Of a stretch of 12,027 nucleotides of DNA, positions 1 through 7,884 are shown piece after piece (the first letter of the stretch is position 1; every line of letters starts with the position of its first letter). The notes beneath the pieces are model-generated. The model did not search any database. It saw only the letters and a program-made list of their open reading frames with translations, and was not told the origin of the DNA. This stretch comes from Flavobacteriaceae bacterium (GTDB taxonomy: Bacteria > Bacteroidota > Bacteroidia > Flavobacteriales > Flavobacteriaceae), in contig JAQWFV010000045.1 of NCBI GenBank assembly GCA_029238555.1, positions 1 through 12,027 on the forward strand. The letters are read 5' to 3'. The position numbers and the translations under genes were made by a program.

Positions 1-1206
1 AGAAATATAAGAGGTTTGAATCCCTTTTATCTGCTCAATATATGGCTTCTCTACAGCCAATTCTAAAAATTGAGTGGCATTTTCAGTAGTGTTTATGACC
101 TGAATTCCGCCAAGAGCTACGAGGTCTTTAGCCTCTTTATACTTGTTAAAATTTGGTCCAATGGCAAGTGGAATGCCGTAAACTGCTGCTTCTAATGTAT
201 TGTGCAAACCTGTTTTAAAACCACCTCCAACATAGGCCATTTGCGCTAAGGGGTATACCTGATTTAAAATACCAATACGATCTACAATAAGTACAGAAGC
301 TTCGGAAGCCTCTTGAGGATTAGTCTGAGAAAGCCAAACGTTTTGTTTTTGTAGTTGAATGGGGAGCACTTGGAGAAGTGTTTCCAAAGACGCTTTGTCT
401 ACTTTATGAGGGGCTAAAACAAATTTAATATTGTGCGCAGTTTTTTCAAGCGCCACGCCTAAAATGCTCATGTCTTCAGGCCAAACGCTGCCTCCAACAA
501 ATAGCGGTTTCTCAGAGGAAAAAGCAGTGAGGATTCCTTGGATTTCCTTCGGGAGGGCTTCAGATTGTTCAGAAAGTCTAGACACTCTGTCAAAACGCGT
601 ATCTCCGGCGACACTTACCTGCCCATACCCACTGTCATTTACAAGGGCTTGGGAACTGCTGTCTTGAACAAAAATATGAGAGAATTTATGCAGGCTTTTT
701 CTCATGAAACGACCATACCATTTAAAATAAATATGATTGGATCTAAAAATGGCAGCAATAAGGATGCTCGGAATTTCTGCTTGCTGAAGTGCAGTCATAT
801 AATTGGGCCACACCTCGTATTTCACAAAAATGGCCAAAGAGGGTTTTAGAACTTTAATAAACTGCATGGCGTTTCTAAGGCTGTCAATAGGCAAATAAAC
901 TACGCTGTCTGCCAATGGAGTGTTTTTTCTCACGTCATATCCGGATGGCGAAAAAAAAGACAATACAATTTGGTGTTCAGGATAGCGACTGCGAACGGCC
1001 TCTAACACTGGGACCCCTTGTTCGTATTCTCCCAGAGATGCTGCATGCATCCAAAGGGTTTTTTTAGAGGGATCTAATTGGGAGGAAAGGGTCTTAAACA
1101 CCGCTTTACGGCCTGTTACAAAGCGCCTTATTTTAGGTGAAAATAGCGCGGCAATAGGGAGAATCCCTTGACCTAGCGTGACCAATAAATTGTACAATAA
1201 ATACAA
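1..1206 (-). CDS. waaA: 3-deoxy-D-manno-octulosonic acid (Kdo) transferase, 3' end cut by window edge
   Basis: Transfers Kdo from CMP-Kdo to lipid A precursor at the cytoplasmic face of the inner membrane, the first step of LPS core assembly. The reading frame runs without a stop for 402 codons to the window edge; family members are usually about 410-430 residues, so only a few C-terminal codons should be missing. A hydrophobic N-terminal segment (about residues 2-22) fits the family's membrane anchor. The motif HAASLGEYEQG places the expected catalytic glutamate at residue 60, where it also lies in E. coli. The C-terminal GT-B sugar-nucleotide domain shows GGGF (327-330), GLHNTLEAA (333-341) and GPN (350-352). 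There is no ATG near the expected N-terminus. The TTG at 1206 is the first possible start after an in-frame TAA (1212-1210) and gives the N-terminus expected for the family (LYLLYNLL), so a TTG start is chosen; TTG codons at residues 4 and 8 are alternatives. It is divergent from the sugar aminotransferase gene. Confidence 0.93.
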   Translation of the reverse strand, partial: MYLLYNLLVTLGQGILPIAALFSPKIRRFVTGRKAVFKTLSSQLDPSKKTLWMHAASLGEYEQGVPVLEAVRSRYPEHQIVLSFFSPSGYDVRKNTPLADSVVYLPIDSLRNAMQFIKVLKPSLAIFVKYEVWPNYMTALQQAEIPSILIAAIFRSNHIYFKWYGRFMRKSLHKFSHIFVQDSSSQALVNDSGYGQVSVAGDTRFDRVSRLSEQSEALPKEIQGILTAFSSEKPLFVGGSVWPEDMSILGVALEKTAHNIKFVLAPHKVDKASLETLLQVLPIQLQKQNVWLSQTNPQEASEASVLIVDRIGILNQVYPLAQMAYVGGGFKTGLHNTLEAAVYGIPLAIGPNFNKYKEAKDLVALGGIQVINTTENATQFLELAVEKPYIEQIKGIQTSYIS

Positions 1207-1224
1207 GGCTTAGTTATTTAGAGA

Positions 1225-1232
1225 CAAAAATA
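1225..1232 (-). promoter_or_regulatory. putative -7 promoter element for waaA
   Basis: On the minus strand this reads TATTTTTG, an exact match to the TAnnTTTG -7 consensus described for Bacteroidota housekeeping promoters. It ends 18 bases before the TTG start of waaA. The -33 position has only TTC (1252-1250, spacer 17) rather than the expected TTG, so the upstream half is weak. Such AT-rich octamers also arise by chance. Confidence 0.4.
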
Positions 1233-1239
1233 CGTTTCT

Positions 1240-1274
1240 TTGGCGCAATGAATGGTGTAGGGGGGTATTTTTTG
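1240..1274 (+). promoter_or_regulatory. putative promoter for the aminotransferase-galE pair
   Basis: A TTG at 1240-1242 is followed after 23 bases by TATTTTTTG (1266-1274), close to the Bacteroidota pattern TTG-N17-23-TAnnTTTG but with one extra T. A second weak candidate, TATTTTCG, lies at 1275-1282. Either would give a short leader before the ATG at 1304. The 97-bp divergent gap between waaA and this gene must hold the promoters for both strands. Confidence 0.3.
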
Positions 1275-1303
1275 TATTTTCGTTGTGTCTTTATAAAGCA
1301 TTT

Positions 1304-2458
1304 ATGAAAAAAATACAAATGGTAGACCTTCAGGGTCAATACCGTGACATACAATCAGAGGTAAACGAAAGATTTACATCTGTACTAGAGAGTGCGGCAT
1401 TTATTAATGGTCCAGAAGTGCAAGAATTTCAGAAAGCGTTAGAAGCTTATCTGGGTGTGAAACACGTTATTCCTTGTGCGAATGGAACAGATGCATTACA
1501 AATCGCTATGATGGGCCTAGGCTTACAGCCCGGAGATGAGGTTATAACGGCAGATTTTACCTTTGCTGCTACTGTAGAGGTCATTGCCTTATTAGGTCTA
1601 ACACCTGTTTTGGTAGACGTGCTACCGGATACTTTTATGATAGACCCAGCTGCAGTAACTAGAGCCATAACACCCAAGACCAAAGCCATTGTTCCGGTAC
1701 ATCTTTTTGGGCAAACGGCTCCAATGGACGCCATTATGGAAATAGCTGCCAAGCACAATTTAAAAGTGATAGAAGACAATGCACAAGCCATTGGAGCCAC
1801 TTTTACTTCCGTAAACGGCACAAAGAAAATGGCTGGCACCATTGGGCATGTGGGGGCAACCTCTTTCTTTCCCTCTAAAAATTTAGGCTGTTATGGAGAT
1901 GGCGGTGCATTGTTTACCAATGACGACGCCCTAGCCCATACCTTAAGAGGTATTGTAAACCACGGGATGTACGAAAGATACCACCACGACGTAGTTGGGG
2001 TGAATTCTAGATTAGACGCTTTACAGGCTGCAGTTTTAAACGCAAAATTGCCTAGGCTAGACACTTATAATTCCAAGAGAAGGGCAACTGCAAAGGCTTA
2101 TAATGCTGCTTTTGAGGGGCATCCGAACATTGAATTACCAAAAACAGTCAATGGTTGCCAAGGGATTTGCGACAGCTGTGATTGCCATGTATTTCACCAA
2201 TACACCTTGAAAATCACCCATGGGAAAAGAGATGCACTGGTGGCTCATTTGGCCTCAGAAGCAATTCCTTGTGGGGTGTATTATCCTATTCCATTACACA
2301 GGCAAAAAGCCTATACCAACGACAGTTATAAAGAGGCAGATTTTACAGTGACCAATGCCTTGAGTGAGCAGGTCATCTCATTGCCCATGCATACTGAATT
2401 AGATGCTGCGCAAATTTCACATATCACAAAAACCATTCTCAATTTTCTAAATTCATAA
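1304..2458 (+). CDS. DegT/DnrJ/EryC1/StrS family PLP-dependent sugar aminotransferase (WbpE-like)
   Basis: A 384-residue cytoplasmic aminotransferase of the family that transfers an amino group, usually from glutamate, to a keto sugar linked to a nucleotide. Visible landmarks are ANGTDALQ (59-66), the aspartate motif EDNAQAIGA (157-165; Asp158 should contact the pyridine nitrogen) and SFFPSKNLGCYGDGGA (187-202), with Lys192 as the expected PLP Schiff-base lysine. Further motifs GVNSRLDALQAA and YYPIPL resemble WbpE of Pseudomonas aeruginosa, which acts on UDP-3-keto-GlcNAcA. The partner dehydrogenase is not in the window, so the real substrate is unknown. A cysteine-rich insertion (Cys285, 289, 292, 294) precedes the HQY motif near 298. 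I prefer the ATG at 1304 (MKKIQMVDL) over an in-frame TTG at 1283, because the family N-terminus starts just before the MVDL-type motif. galE follows one base after the stop, suggesting co-translation. Confidence 0.92.
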   Translation: MKKIQMVDLQGQYRDIQSEVNERFTSVLESAAFINGPEVQEFQKALEAYLGVKHVIPCANGTDALQIAMMGLGLQPGDEVITADFTFAATVEVIALLGLTPVLVDVLPDTFMIDPAAVTRAITPKTKAIVPVHLFGQTAPMDAIMEIAAKHNLKVIEDNAQAIGATFTSVNGTKKMAGTIGHVGATSFFPSKNLGCYGDGGALFTNDDALAHTLRGIVNHGMYERYHHDVVGVNSRLDALQAAVLNAKLPRLDTYNSKRRATAKAYNAAFEGHPNIELPKTVNGCQGICDSCDCHVFHQYTLKITHGKRDALVAHLASEAIPCGVYYPIPLHRQKAYTNDSYKEADFTVTNALSEQVISLPMHTELDAAQISHITKTILNFLNS

Positions 2459-2459
2459 G

Positions 2460-3476
2460 ATGGCAACGGTATTGGTAACAGGCGGTCTAGGGTATATAGG
2501 ATCACATACCGTGGTAAGTTTGTTAGAAGCGGGTCATAAAGTCATAGTAGTAGACAATCTGGTGAATACCAACGCTACTGTACTAGATGGAATTACCGCT
2601 ATAACAGGCAAAACACCCCAGTTTTACCCCTTGGATTTAAGACAGCCTGAAACTGCTTCAATCTTATTTTCTAAGCATCCAGACATTAATGCGGTCATTC
2701 ACTTTGCCGCTTTTAAGGCAGTAGGGGAGTCTGTGGAAAAGCCCTTAGATTACTATCAAAACAACCTAAACACCTTAGTGTATTTGCTTCAGGAGGTCGT
2801 AAAAAAATCCATAGCATTTATTTTTAGTTCTTCATGCACCGTATATGGCCAGGCCCTTGAATTGCCTATTCTAGAGACCGCTCCGGTCCTGAAAGCCATG
2901 TCTCCCTATGGAAATACCAAGCAAATTGGAGAAGAAATACTACAGGACTGCTGTCTGGCATATCCTCATTTAAAGGTCACTGCACTGAGATATTTTAATC
3001 CCATCGGGGCACACGAATCTGCACTTATTGGCGAGCTTCCCATTGGAGTCCCTCAAAATCTAGTCCCTTTTATTACCCAAACGGGGGTTGGTAAAAGAGC
3101 GCAATTGTCTGTATTTGGGAATGATTACCCCACCCCAGACGGCACTTGCATCAGGGATTATATTCACGTGGTAGATCTCGCAGAAGCACATATGGCCGCT
3201 ATGAATAGATTGCTTAACCATACGCCAAAAGCCTCATTTGAAGTTTTTAATGTGGGTACAGGTAAAGGGAGTTCTGTTTTAGAGGTGATTAAAGCCTATG
3301 AAAAAGTCAGTGGACGTTCTTTGCCCTTTGTCTTTGCTCCGCCAAGACAGGGCGATGTCACAGCTGCTTACGCAAACACCCATAAAGCCAGTACAGTTTT
3401 AGGTTGGCAGGCACGCTTTTCTTTAGAAGAAGCTATGGCTTCTGCATGGGCATGGGAAAATAAATTACTATCTTAG
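2460..3476 (+). CDS. galE: UDP-glucose 4-epimerase
   Basis: A 338-residue, NAD-dependent extended short-chain dehydrogenase that interconverts UDP-glucose and UDP-galactose in the cytoplasm (Leloir pathway and supply of sugar donors for surface polysaccharides). The length matches the usual 335-345. The N-terminal Rossmann motif TGGLGYIGSH gives the glycine pattern at residues 8, 11 and 14, and VVDNL follows beta-2. The catalytic residues are visible: Ser125 in FSSSCTVYG, and the YxxxK pair Tyr150/Lys154 in SPYGNTKQ. ALRYFNPIGAH and the C-terminal RxGDV-type segment (RQGDVTAAYA) are also typical of GalE. The start follows the upstream aminotransferase stop by one base, so the pair is almost certainly one transcript. 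A relative acting on N-acetylated sugars cannot be excluded, and the neighbouring amino-sugar enzyme makes that possibility reasonable. Confidence 0.93.
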   Translation: MATVLVTGGLGYIGSHTVVSLLEAGHKVIVVDNLVNTNATVLDGITAITGKTPQFYPLDLRQPETASILFSKHPDINAVIHFAAFKAVGESVEKPLDYYQNNLNTLVYLLQEVVKKSIAFIFSSSCTVYGQALELPILETAPVLKAMSPYGNTKQIGEEILQDCCLAYPHLKVTALRYFNPIGAHESALIGELPIGVPQNLVPFITQTGVGKRAQLSVFGNDYPTPDGTCIRDYIHVVDLAEAHMAAMNRLLNHTPKASFEVFNVGTGKGSSVLEVIKAYEKVSGRSLPFVFAPPRQGDVTAAYANTHKASTVLGWQARFSLEEAMASAWAWENKLLS

Positions 3477-3550
3477 GAAGCTAAATAGTACTTAGATTCT
3501 GGGTATTGTTTTGAATTTTAAATAACCAAACCTATAAAGTATCTCGCATC

Positions 3551-4852
3551 ATGAAAAAACTTTTTTTTAGCCTCCTATTACTCTGTGGCCTAAACCTTCA
3601 CGCTCAAAAAACCTACTTGCATTGCGGTCAGATTATTGACGTTGCCAAGGCTAAGACACTCAACGAAAAAACTATTGTTGTATCTGGAAATACCATTGAA
3701 TCCATTCTGAATGGTTATGTAAATGGATCAGATACGGACATCCATATTGATTTAAAAAAGCAGGTGGTTATGCCTGGTTTTATAGATATGCATGTGCATA
3801 TTGAGCATGAGTCAAATCCGAGAACTTATATGAATCGCTTTACTGAAAACGAGGCCGATGTTGCCTTGGGAGCTACTGTATATGCTAAAAGAACTTTAAT
3901 GGCAGGTTTTACAACGGTAAGAGATTTAGGGGGTAGTGGGGTAAATATAGCCTTGAGAAAAGCCATTGCCAAAGGAACTGTAATTGGGCCTAGGATTTTT
4001 ACTGCAGGTAAGGCGATAGGTACTACAGGAGGTCATGCAGACCCAACCAACGGAAGAAGCTACGATCTTATGGGAGACCCAGGCCCTAGAGAAGGAGTGG
4101 TGAACTCCCCTGCAGATGCCAGAAAAGCAGTGAGACAACGTTATAAAGATGGAGCAGACGTCATTAAAATTACAGCGACAGGAGGGGTGCTCAGTGTGGC
4201 TAAAAATGGTCAAAACCCACAGTTTACGGCAGATGAATTGGCAGCCATAGTGAGTACTGCAAAAGATTACGGCATGCTTACAGCGGCACATGCCCATGGA
4301 GATGAAGGAATGAGAAGGGCTATTATAGCTGGGATTAAGACCATAGAGCATGGAACCCTTATGGAGCCGTCTACTATGGATTTAATGGTAAAACACGACG
4401 CTTATCTGGTGCCAACAATATCTGCTGGTAAAGCAGCAGCAGCCAATGCCGCCATACCAGGTTATTTCCCAGAGGTAATTGCAAAAAAGGCATTAGAGAT
4501 AGGACCTAGAAGTCAATCTACCTTTGCAATGGCCTATAAAAAAGGGGTTAAAATTGCTTTTGGAACAGACGCAGGAGTGTCTCCTCATGGAGACAATGCC
4601 AAAGAATTCGGATTTATGGTAGCAGCAGGGATGCCTGTAATGGAGGCCATTGCAGCAGCAACAGTCACTAATGCCAATTTGTTGGGTTATGCAGATAGTT
4701 TAGGCCAATTAAAGGCCGGCTACACTGCAGACATAGTCGCTGTAAGTGAGCACCCAGAAAAAAATGTAACTACTTTGGAACAAGTGAATTTTGTCATGAA
4801 AGAAGGCGCGGTTTTTAAGGAAAAAAACAAAGAAGTATTGCGCGGCTACTAA
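3551..4852 (+). CDS. exported metal-dependent amidohydrolase (imidazolonepropionase / Xaa-Pro dipeptidase-like)
   Basis: A 433-residue protein of the amidohydrolase superfamily. A signal peptide is visible at residues 1-19 (MKK, hydrophobic run, then LHAQ with likely cleavage after Ala18 or Gln19), so it should be periplasmic, or a lipoprotein-like variant without the lipobox cysteine. Metal ligands of the binuclear site can be placed: HVH (His81, His83) in PGFIDMHVH, Lys206 in DVIKITATGG as the probable carboxylated bridging lysine, His247 in TAAHAHG, His267 in TIEHG and Asp340 in AFGTDAG. The C-terminal ADIVAV strand is the usual return to the small beta domain. This subgroup includes prolidase-like enzymes that cleave Xaa-Pro or C-terminal Arg/Lys dipeptides, and is often annotated as imidazolonepropionase-like. 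The exact substrate cannot be read from sequence. It sits 74 bases after galE and is followed by a strong terminator. Confidence 0.87.
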   Translation: MKKLFFSLLLLCGLNLHAQKTYLHCGQIIDVAKAKTLNEKTIVVSGNTIESILNGYVNGSDTDIHIDLKKQVVMPGFIDMHVHIEHESNPRTYMNRFTENEADVALGATVYAKRTLMAGFTTVRDLGGSGVNIALRKAIAKGTVIGPRIFTAGKAIGTTGGHADPTNGRSYDLMGDPGPREGVVNSPADARKAVRQRYKDGADVIKITATGGVLSVAKNGQNPQFTADELAAIVSTAKDYGMLTAAHAHGDEGMRRAIIAGIKTIEHGTLMEPSTMDLMVKHDAYLVPTISAGKAAAANAAIPGYFPEVIAKKALEIGPRSQSTFAMAYKKGVKIAFGTDAGVSPHGDNAKEFGFMVAAGMPVMEAIAAATVTNANLLGYADSLGQLKAGYTADIVAVSEHPEKNVTTLEQVNFVMKEGAVFKEKNKEVLRGY

Positions 4853-4879
4853 CAACAATGAAAACCTATTTAATAGTAG

Positions 4880-4907
4880 AGGGAGGGCATAAAGCCCTCC
4901 TTTTTTT
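4880..4907 (+). terminator. intrinsic (rho-independent) terminator after the amidohydrolase gene
   Basis: A perfect 7-bp GC-rich stem, GGAGGGC (4882-4888) with GCCCTCC (4894-4900), closes a 5-base loop (ATAAA) and is followed directly by seven T residues (4901-4907). Weaker A-T and G-T pairs can extend the base of the stem. It lies 27 bases after the stop codon at 4852, in the correct orientation, and separates the envelope-related genes from the sucAB block. Confidence 0.92.
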
Positions 4908-4914
4908 AAGGTAT

Positions 4915-4939
4915 TAAAGTATTGAAAAGTAATACTTTA
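4915..4939. repeat. perfect 9-bp inverted repeat upstream of sucA
   Basis: TAAAGTATT (4915-4923) and its exact complement AATACTTTA (4931-4939) flank a 7-base spacer. A run of eight T residues (4945-4952) starts five bases after the right arm. This could be a weak second terminator, but the stem is AT-rich and the T run is displaced. It could equally be an operator for the downstream sucA promoter. The two T runs on either side (4901 and 4945) are both followed by AAGG. Confidence 0.6.
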
Positions 4940-5034
4940 TAGGGTTTTTTTTAAGGAATGATAATTTTATACAACGTTTTCGTATTTTTTTGTAATTATG
5001 AGTAAAACCCAAGGCTCAAATTAGGCAAATGTTG

Positions 5035-5042
5035 TATTTTTG
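5035..5042 (+). promoter_or_regulatory. putative -7 promoter element for sucA
   Basis: TATTTTTG is an exact match to the Bacteroidota TAnnTTTG -7 consensus and lies 39 bases before the sucA ATG, giving a leader of roughly 30 bases. No TTG is present at the expected -33 distance, so the assignment rests on the octamer and its position after the terminator at 4880-4907. Confidence 0.45.
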
Positions 5043-5081
5043 AATAAATTTTGTGTAAAAGACCCATATTCCAATTTATAG

Positions 5082-7853
5082 ATGGATCCATATTCCTTTT
5101 TAAACGCCGCACATACCTCATTCTTTGCGGATCTTTACGATAAATATTTAAAAAACCCAGACAGCGTTGAACCTTCATGGCGTGCTTTTTTTCAAGGCTA
5201 CGACTTTGGTTCAGAATCCCATGGTTTTTTTAATGAAGAAGCCGCTGTTTCCACCTCTGCCATTTCTGAAATGCCAGAAAGCATGCAGAAAGAATTTCAA
5301 GTCATTAGATTGATTGATGGTTACAGAAGCAGGGGGCATTTATTTACTGAAACCAATCCGGTTAGAGAGCGAAGAAAATACAGTCCAACATTGGATTTAG
5401 AAAACTTTGGACTGACTGAAGCAGATTTAAATACCGTATTTTCCGCAGGCGAAATTATTGGTATTGGTGCTGCTTCGCTTACGGACATTGTTGCACACTT
5501 AAAGCGCATTTATTGTGATGCTATAGGGGTGGAGTATATGTACATTAGAAACCCTGAGCGCGTTGCATGGATACAGGACTGGTTGAATGTCAATGACAAT
5601 CACCCTTCTTTTTCAATAGATCAGAAAAAACATATTCTTAAAAAGCTTACACAAGCAGTGAGTTTTGAAAGTTTTTTACATACCAAATACGTTGGTCAGA
5701 AGCGTTTCTCCTTAGAGGGAAATGAATCTTTAATTCCAGCTTTAGACGCCATTGTAGAAGCTGCTGCGGCCAAAGGGGTTGCGGAGTTTGTCATGGGAAT
5801 GGCCCATAGGGGGCGTTTAAACGTCTTGACAAATATTTTTGGAAAGTCTGCAAAAGATATTTTTAGTGAGTTTGACGGTAAAGATTACGAGCAGGTAGTT
5901 TTTGACGGAGACGTAAAGTATCACTTAGGATGGACCTCTGATAGAATGTCAGACAACGGCAATAAAATAGTCATGAATATTGCGCCCAACCCATCCCACC
6001 TAGAAACGGTAGGTGCCGTGGTTGAGGGTATTGCTCGTGCCAAACAAGACAATCTATACCCAGATGACTTTTCTAAAGTATTGCCTATAGTATTGCATGG
6101 AGACGCCGCTATAGCTGGTCAAGGTCTGGTGTACGAAGTGGTACAAATGGCCCAGCTAGATGGGTATAAAACCAATGGAACCATACATATTGTGGTGAAT
6201 AATCAAATTGGTTTTACCACCAACTATTTAGACGCGAGATCTTCTACTTATTGCACAGATGTAGGTAAAGTGACTTTGAGTCCAGTACTTCATGTAAATG
6301 CAGACGACGCAGAAGCAGTAGTTCACGCTGCATTATTTGCTTTAGAATACCGCATGAGGTTTCAAAGAGATGTTTTTATAGATTTATTGGGTTACAGAAA
6401 ATACGGTCATAACGAAGGAGATGAACCGAGATTTACACAGCCTAAATTGTATAAGGCAATTGCCAAACACCAAAATCCTAAAGAAATCTACACGGCAAGA
6501 CTCATTGAAGAAGGGGTTATAACGCCAGATTTTGTTAAAGGATTAGAGCAGGCTTATAAAGACAGTTTAGAAGTAGATTTAGAAGACTCCAGAAAAGAAG
6601 ATAAAACCGTCATTACACCGTTCATGTCTGAGGCATGGAAAGGCTTGGCTCCTGCTCAAGAAGACACCATGGCTTTAAAAGTAGCCACGGAATACCCAGC
6701 AGATAAGCTTACAGGTATCGCGAAGGTCATTACCACATTGCCATCTGACAAGAAATTCTTGAGAAAGATAGACAAGCTCATTGAAGATAGGCGTAAGATG
6801 TTTTTTGAAAACAATACCCTAGATTGGGCTATGGGAGAACTCTTGGCGTATGGATCTCTTTTAGAAGAGGGATTTGACGTGAGAATTTCTGGTCAAGATG
6901 TAGAGCGAGGTACTTTCTCTCACAGACATGCGGTATTGAAAGTTGAGGCGAGTGAAGAAGAAGTATTGCTTTTAAATCAGTTAAATGACCAGCAAGGCAA
7001 ATTACATATTTTTAACTCCTTACTGTCGGAGTACGGAGTAGTAGGTTTTGATTATGGCTATGCTATGGCAAGTCCCAATACATTAACTATTTGGGAAGCG
7101 CAATTTGGAGATTTCAGTAATGGGGCCCAAATTATGATTGACCAATATATTTCTGCTGCAGAAGACAAGTGGAAATTGCAAAACGGTTTGGTCATGTTAT
7201 TGCCTCATGGTTATGAGGGGCAAGGAGCAGAGCACTCTTCCGCCAGAATGGAAAGGTATTTGCAAATGTGCGCTAAGGATAATATGTTTATAGCAGACTG
7301 TACTACACCAGCCAATATGTTTCATTTGTTGAGAAGGCAATTGAAAGCCAGTTACAGAAAACCATTGGTCGTGTTTACACCCAAGAGTTTACTGAGGCAC
7401 CCTAAGGCAGTTTCCGGAGTGGAAGATTTTGCAAACGGTTATTTCCAAGAGGTTATAGGCGACGCTACAGCGGTAAAAGACCAGGTTAAAACATTGGTAT
7501 TTTGTACTGGTAAATTCTATTACGATCTATTAGAAGCCAGAGAAACTTTGGAAAGACAAGACGTGGCATTGGTGAGAATAGAGCAACTGTTTCCTTTAGC
7601 TGTAGATCAAATTCAGGCACAATTAGACCAATATAAAAATGCAAAAGACATTGTATGGGCCCAAGAAGAGCCTAGAAACATGGGGGCATGGAGTCACCTG
7701 CTTATGCATTTGCCAATGGCCTCTAAATTTAGAGTAGCCTCTAGGCGTTTTTACGCTTCTCCAGCAGCGGGAAGTGCGGTACGTTCCAAAAGAAGGCACC
7801 AAGAAGTCATTGATTATGTATTCGATGCTTCCAAAGACAATATGATTAGATAA
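5082..7853 (+). CDS. sucA: 2-oxoglutarate dehydrogenase E1 component
   Basis: The thiamine-diphosphate-dependent E1 subunit decarboxylates 2-oxoglutarate and passes the succinyl group to the lipoyl arm of E2 in the TCA cycle. Length (923 residues) is normal for the family. The N-terminal E2-binding segment is recognisable at about 3-40 ([18 protein letters not shown], then [10 protein letters not shown]). Cofactor and active-site motifs include [11 protein letters not shown] (239-249, His242), NPSHLE (303-308), [10 protein letters not shown] (339-348), VNNQIGFTT (372-380) and [14 protein letters not shown] (441-454). The C-terminal half has the transketolase pyrimidine-binding domain, with [14 protein letters not shown] (603-616) and [14 protein letters not shown] (709-722), and ends with the typical ASPAAGS segment. 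The ATG at 5082 gives the expected N-terminus. sucB follows after 31 bases, so the two are probably cotranscribed. No frameshift or missing active-site residue is seen. Confidence 0.97.
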   Translation: MDPYSFLNAAHTSFFADLYDKYLKNPDSVEPSWRAFFQGYDFGSESHGFFNEEAAVSTSAISEMPESMQKEFQVIRLIDGYRSRGHLFTETNPVRERRKYSPTLDLENFGLTEADLNTVFSAGEIIGIGAASLTDIVAHLKRIYCDAIGVEYMYIRNPERVAWIQDWLNVNDNHPSFSIDQKKHILKKLTQAVSFESFLHTKYVGQKRFSLEGNESLIPALDAIVEAAAAKGVAEFVMGMAHRGRLNVLTNIFGKSAKDIFSEFDGKDYEQVVFDGDVKYHLGWTSDRMSDNGNKIVMNIAPNPSHLETVGAVVEGIARAKQDNLYPDDFSKVLPIVLHGDAAIAGQGLVYEVVQMAQLDGYKTNGTIHIVVNNQIGFTTNYLDARSSTYCTDVGKVTLSPVLHVNADDAEAVVHAALFALEYRMRFQRDVFIDLLGYRKYGHNEGDEPRFTQPKLYKAIAKHQNPKEIYTARLIEEGVITPDFVKGLEQAYKDSLEVDLEDSRKEDKTVITPFMSEAWKGLAPAQEDTMALKVATEYPADKLTGIAKVITTLPSDKKFLRKIDKLIEDRRKMFFENNTLDWAMGELLAYGSLLEEGFDVRISGQDVERGTFSHRHAVLKVEASEEEVLLLNQLNDQQGKLHIFNSLLSEYGVVGFDYGYAMASPNTLTIWEAQFGDFSNGAQIMIDQYISAAEDKWKLQNGLVMLLPHGYEGQGAEHSSARMERYLQMCAKDNMFIADCTTPANMFHLLRRQLKASYRKPLVVFTPKSLLRHPKAVSGVEDFANGYFQEVIGDATAVKDQVKTLVFCTGKFYYDLLEARETLERQDVALVRIEQLFPLAVDQIQAQLDQYKNAKDIVWAQEEPRNMGAWSHLLMHLPMASKFRVASRRFYASPAAGSAVRSKRRHQEVIDYVFDASKDNMIR

Positions 7854-7878
7854 TAAATTAAAGAGATCTCATAAATTA
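7853..7878. repeat. direct repeat around a palindrome in the sucA-sucB gap
   Basis: ATAAATTA occurs at 7853-7860 and again at 7871-7878, and an 8-base palindrome, GAGATCTC (7863-7870), sits between them just before the second copy. The arrangement fills most of the 31-base gap between sucA and sucB. It may be chance in AT-rich DNA or a site affecting intercistronic expression; nothing in the sequence decides this. Confidence 0.4.
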
Positions 7879-7884
7879 TACACG

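Noticed and set aside
431..849. Two overlapping plus-strand open frames (431-667 and 538-849)
   Set aside because: They lie wholly antisense to the intact waaA gene, overlap each other in different frames, and show no recognisable motif or proper upstream region.
1283..1303. TTG at 1283 as an earlier start for the aminotransferase
   Set aside because: It adds seven residues not expected in the family and would overlap the likely promoter; the ATG at 1304 gives the expected N-terminus.
3926..4351. Minus-strand open frame of 141 codons inside the amidohydrolase gene
   Set aside because: It is antisense to a strongly supported enzyme gene, and its cysteine- and serine-rich product looks like a translation of the complementary strand.
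4996..5178. Small minus-strand open frame overlapping the sucA promoter and 5' end
   Set aside because: About half of it is antisense to the conserved sucA N-terminus and it would cross the promoter; no family resemblance.
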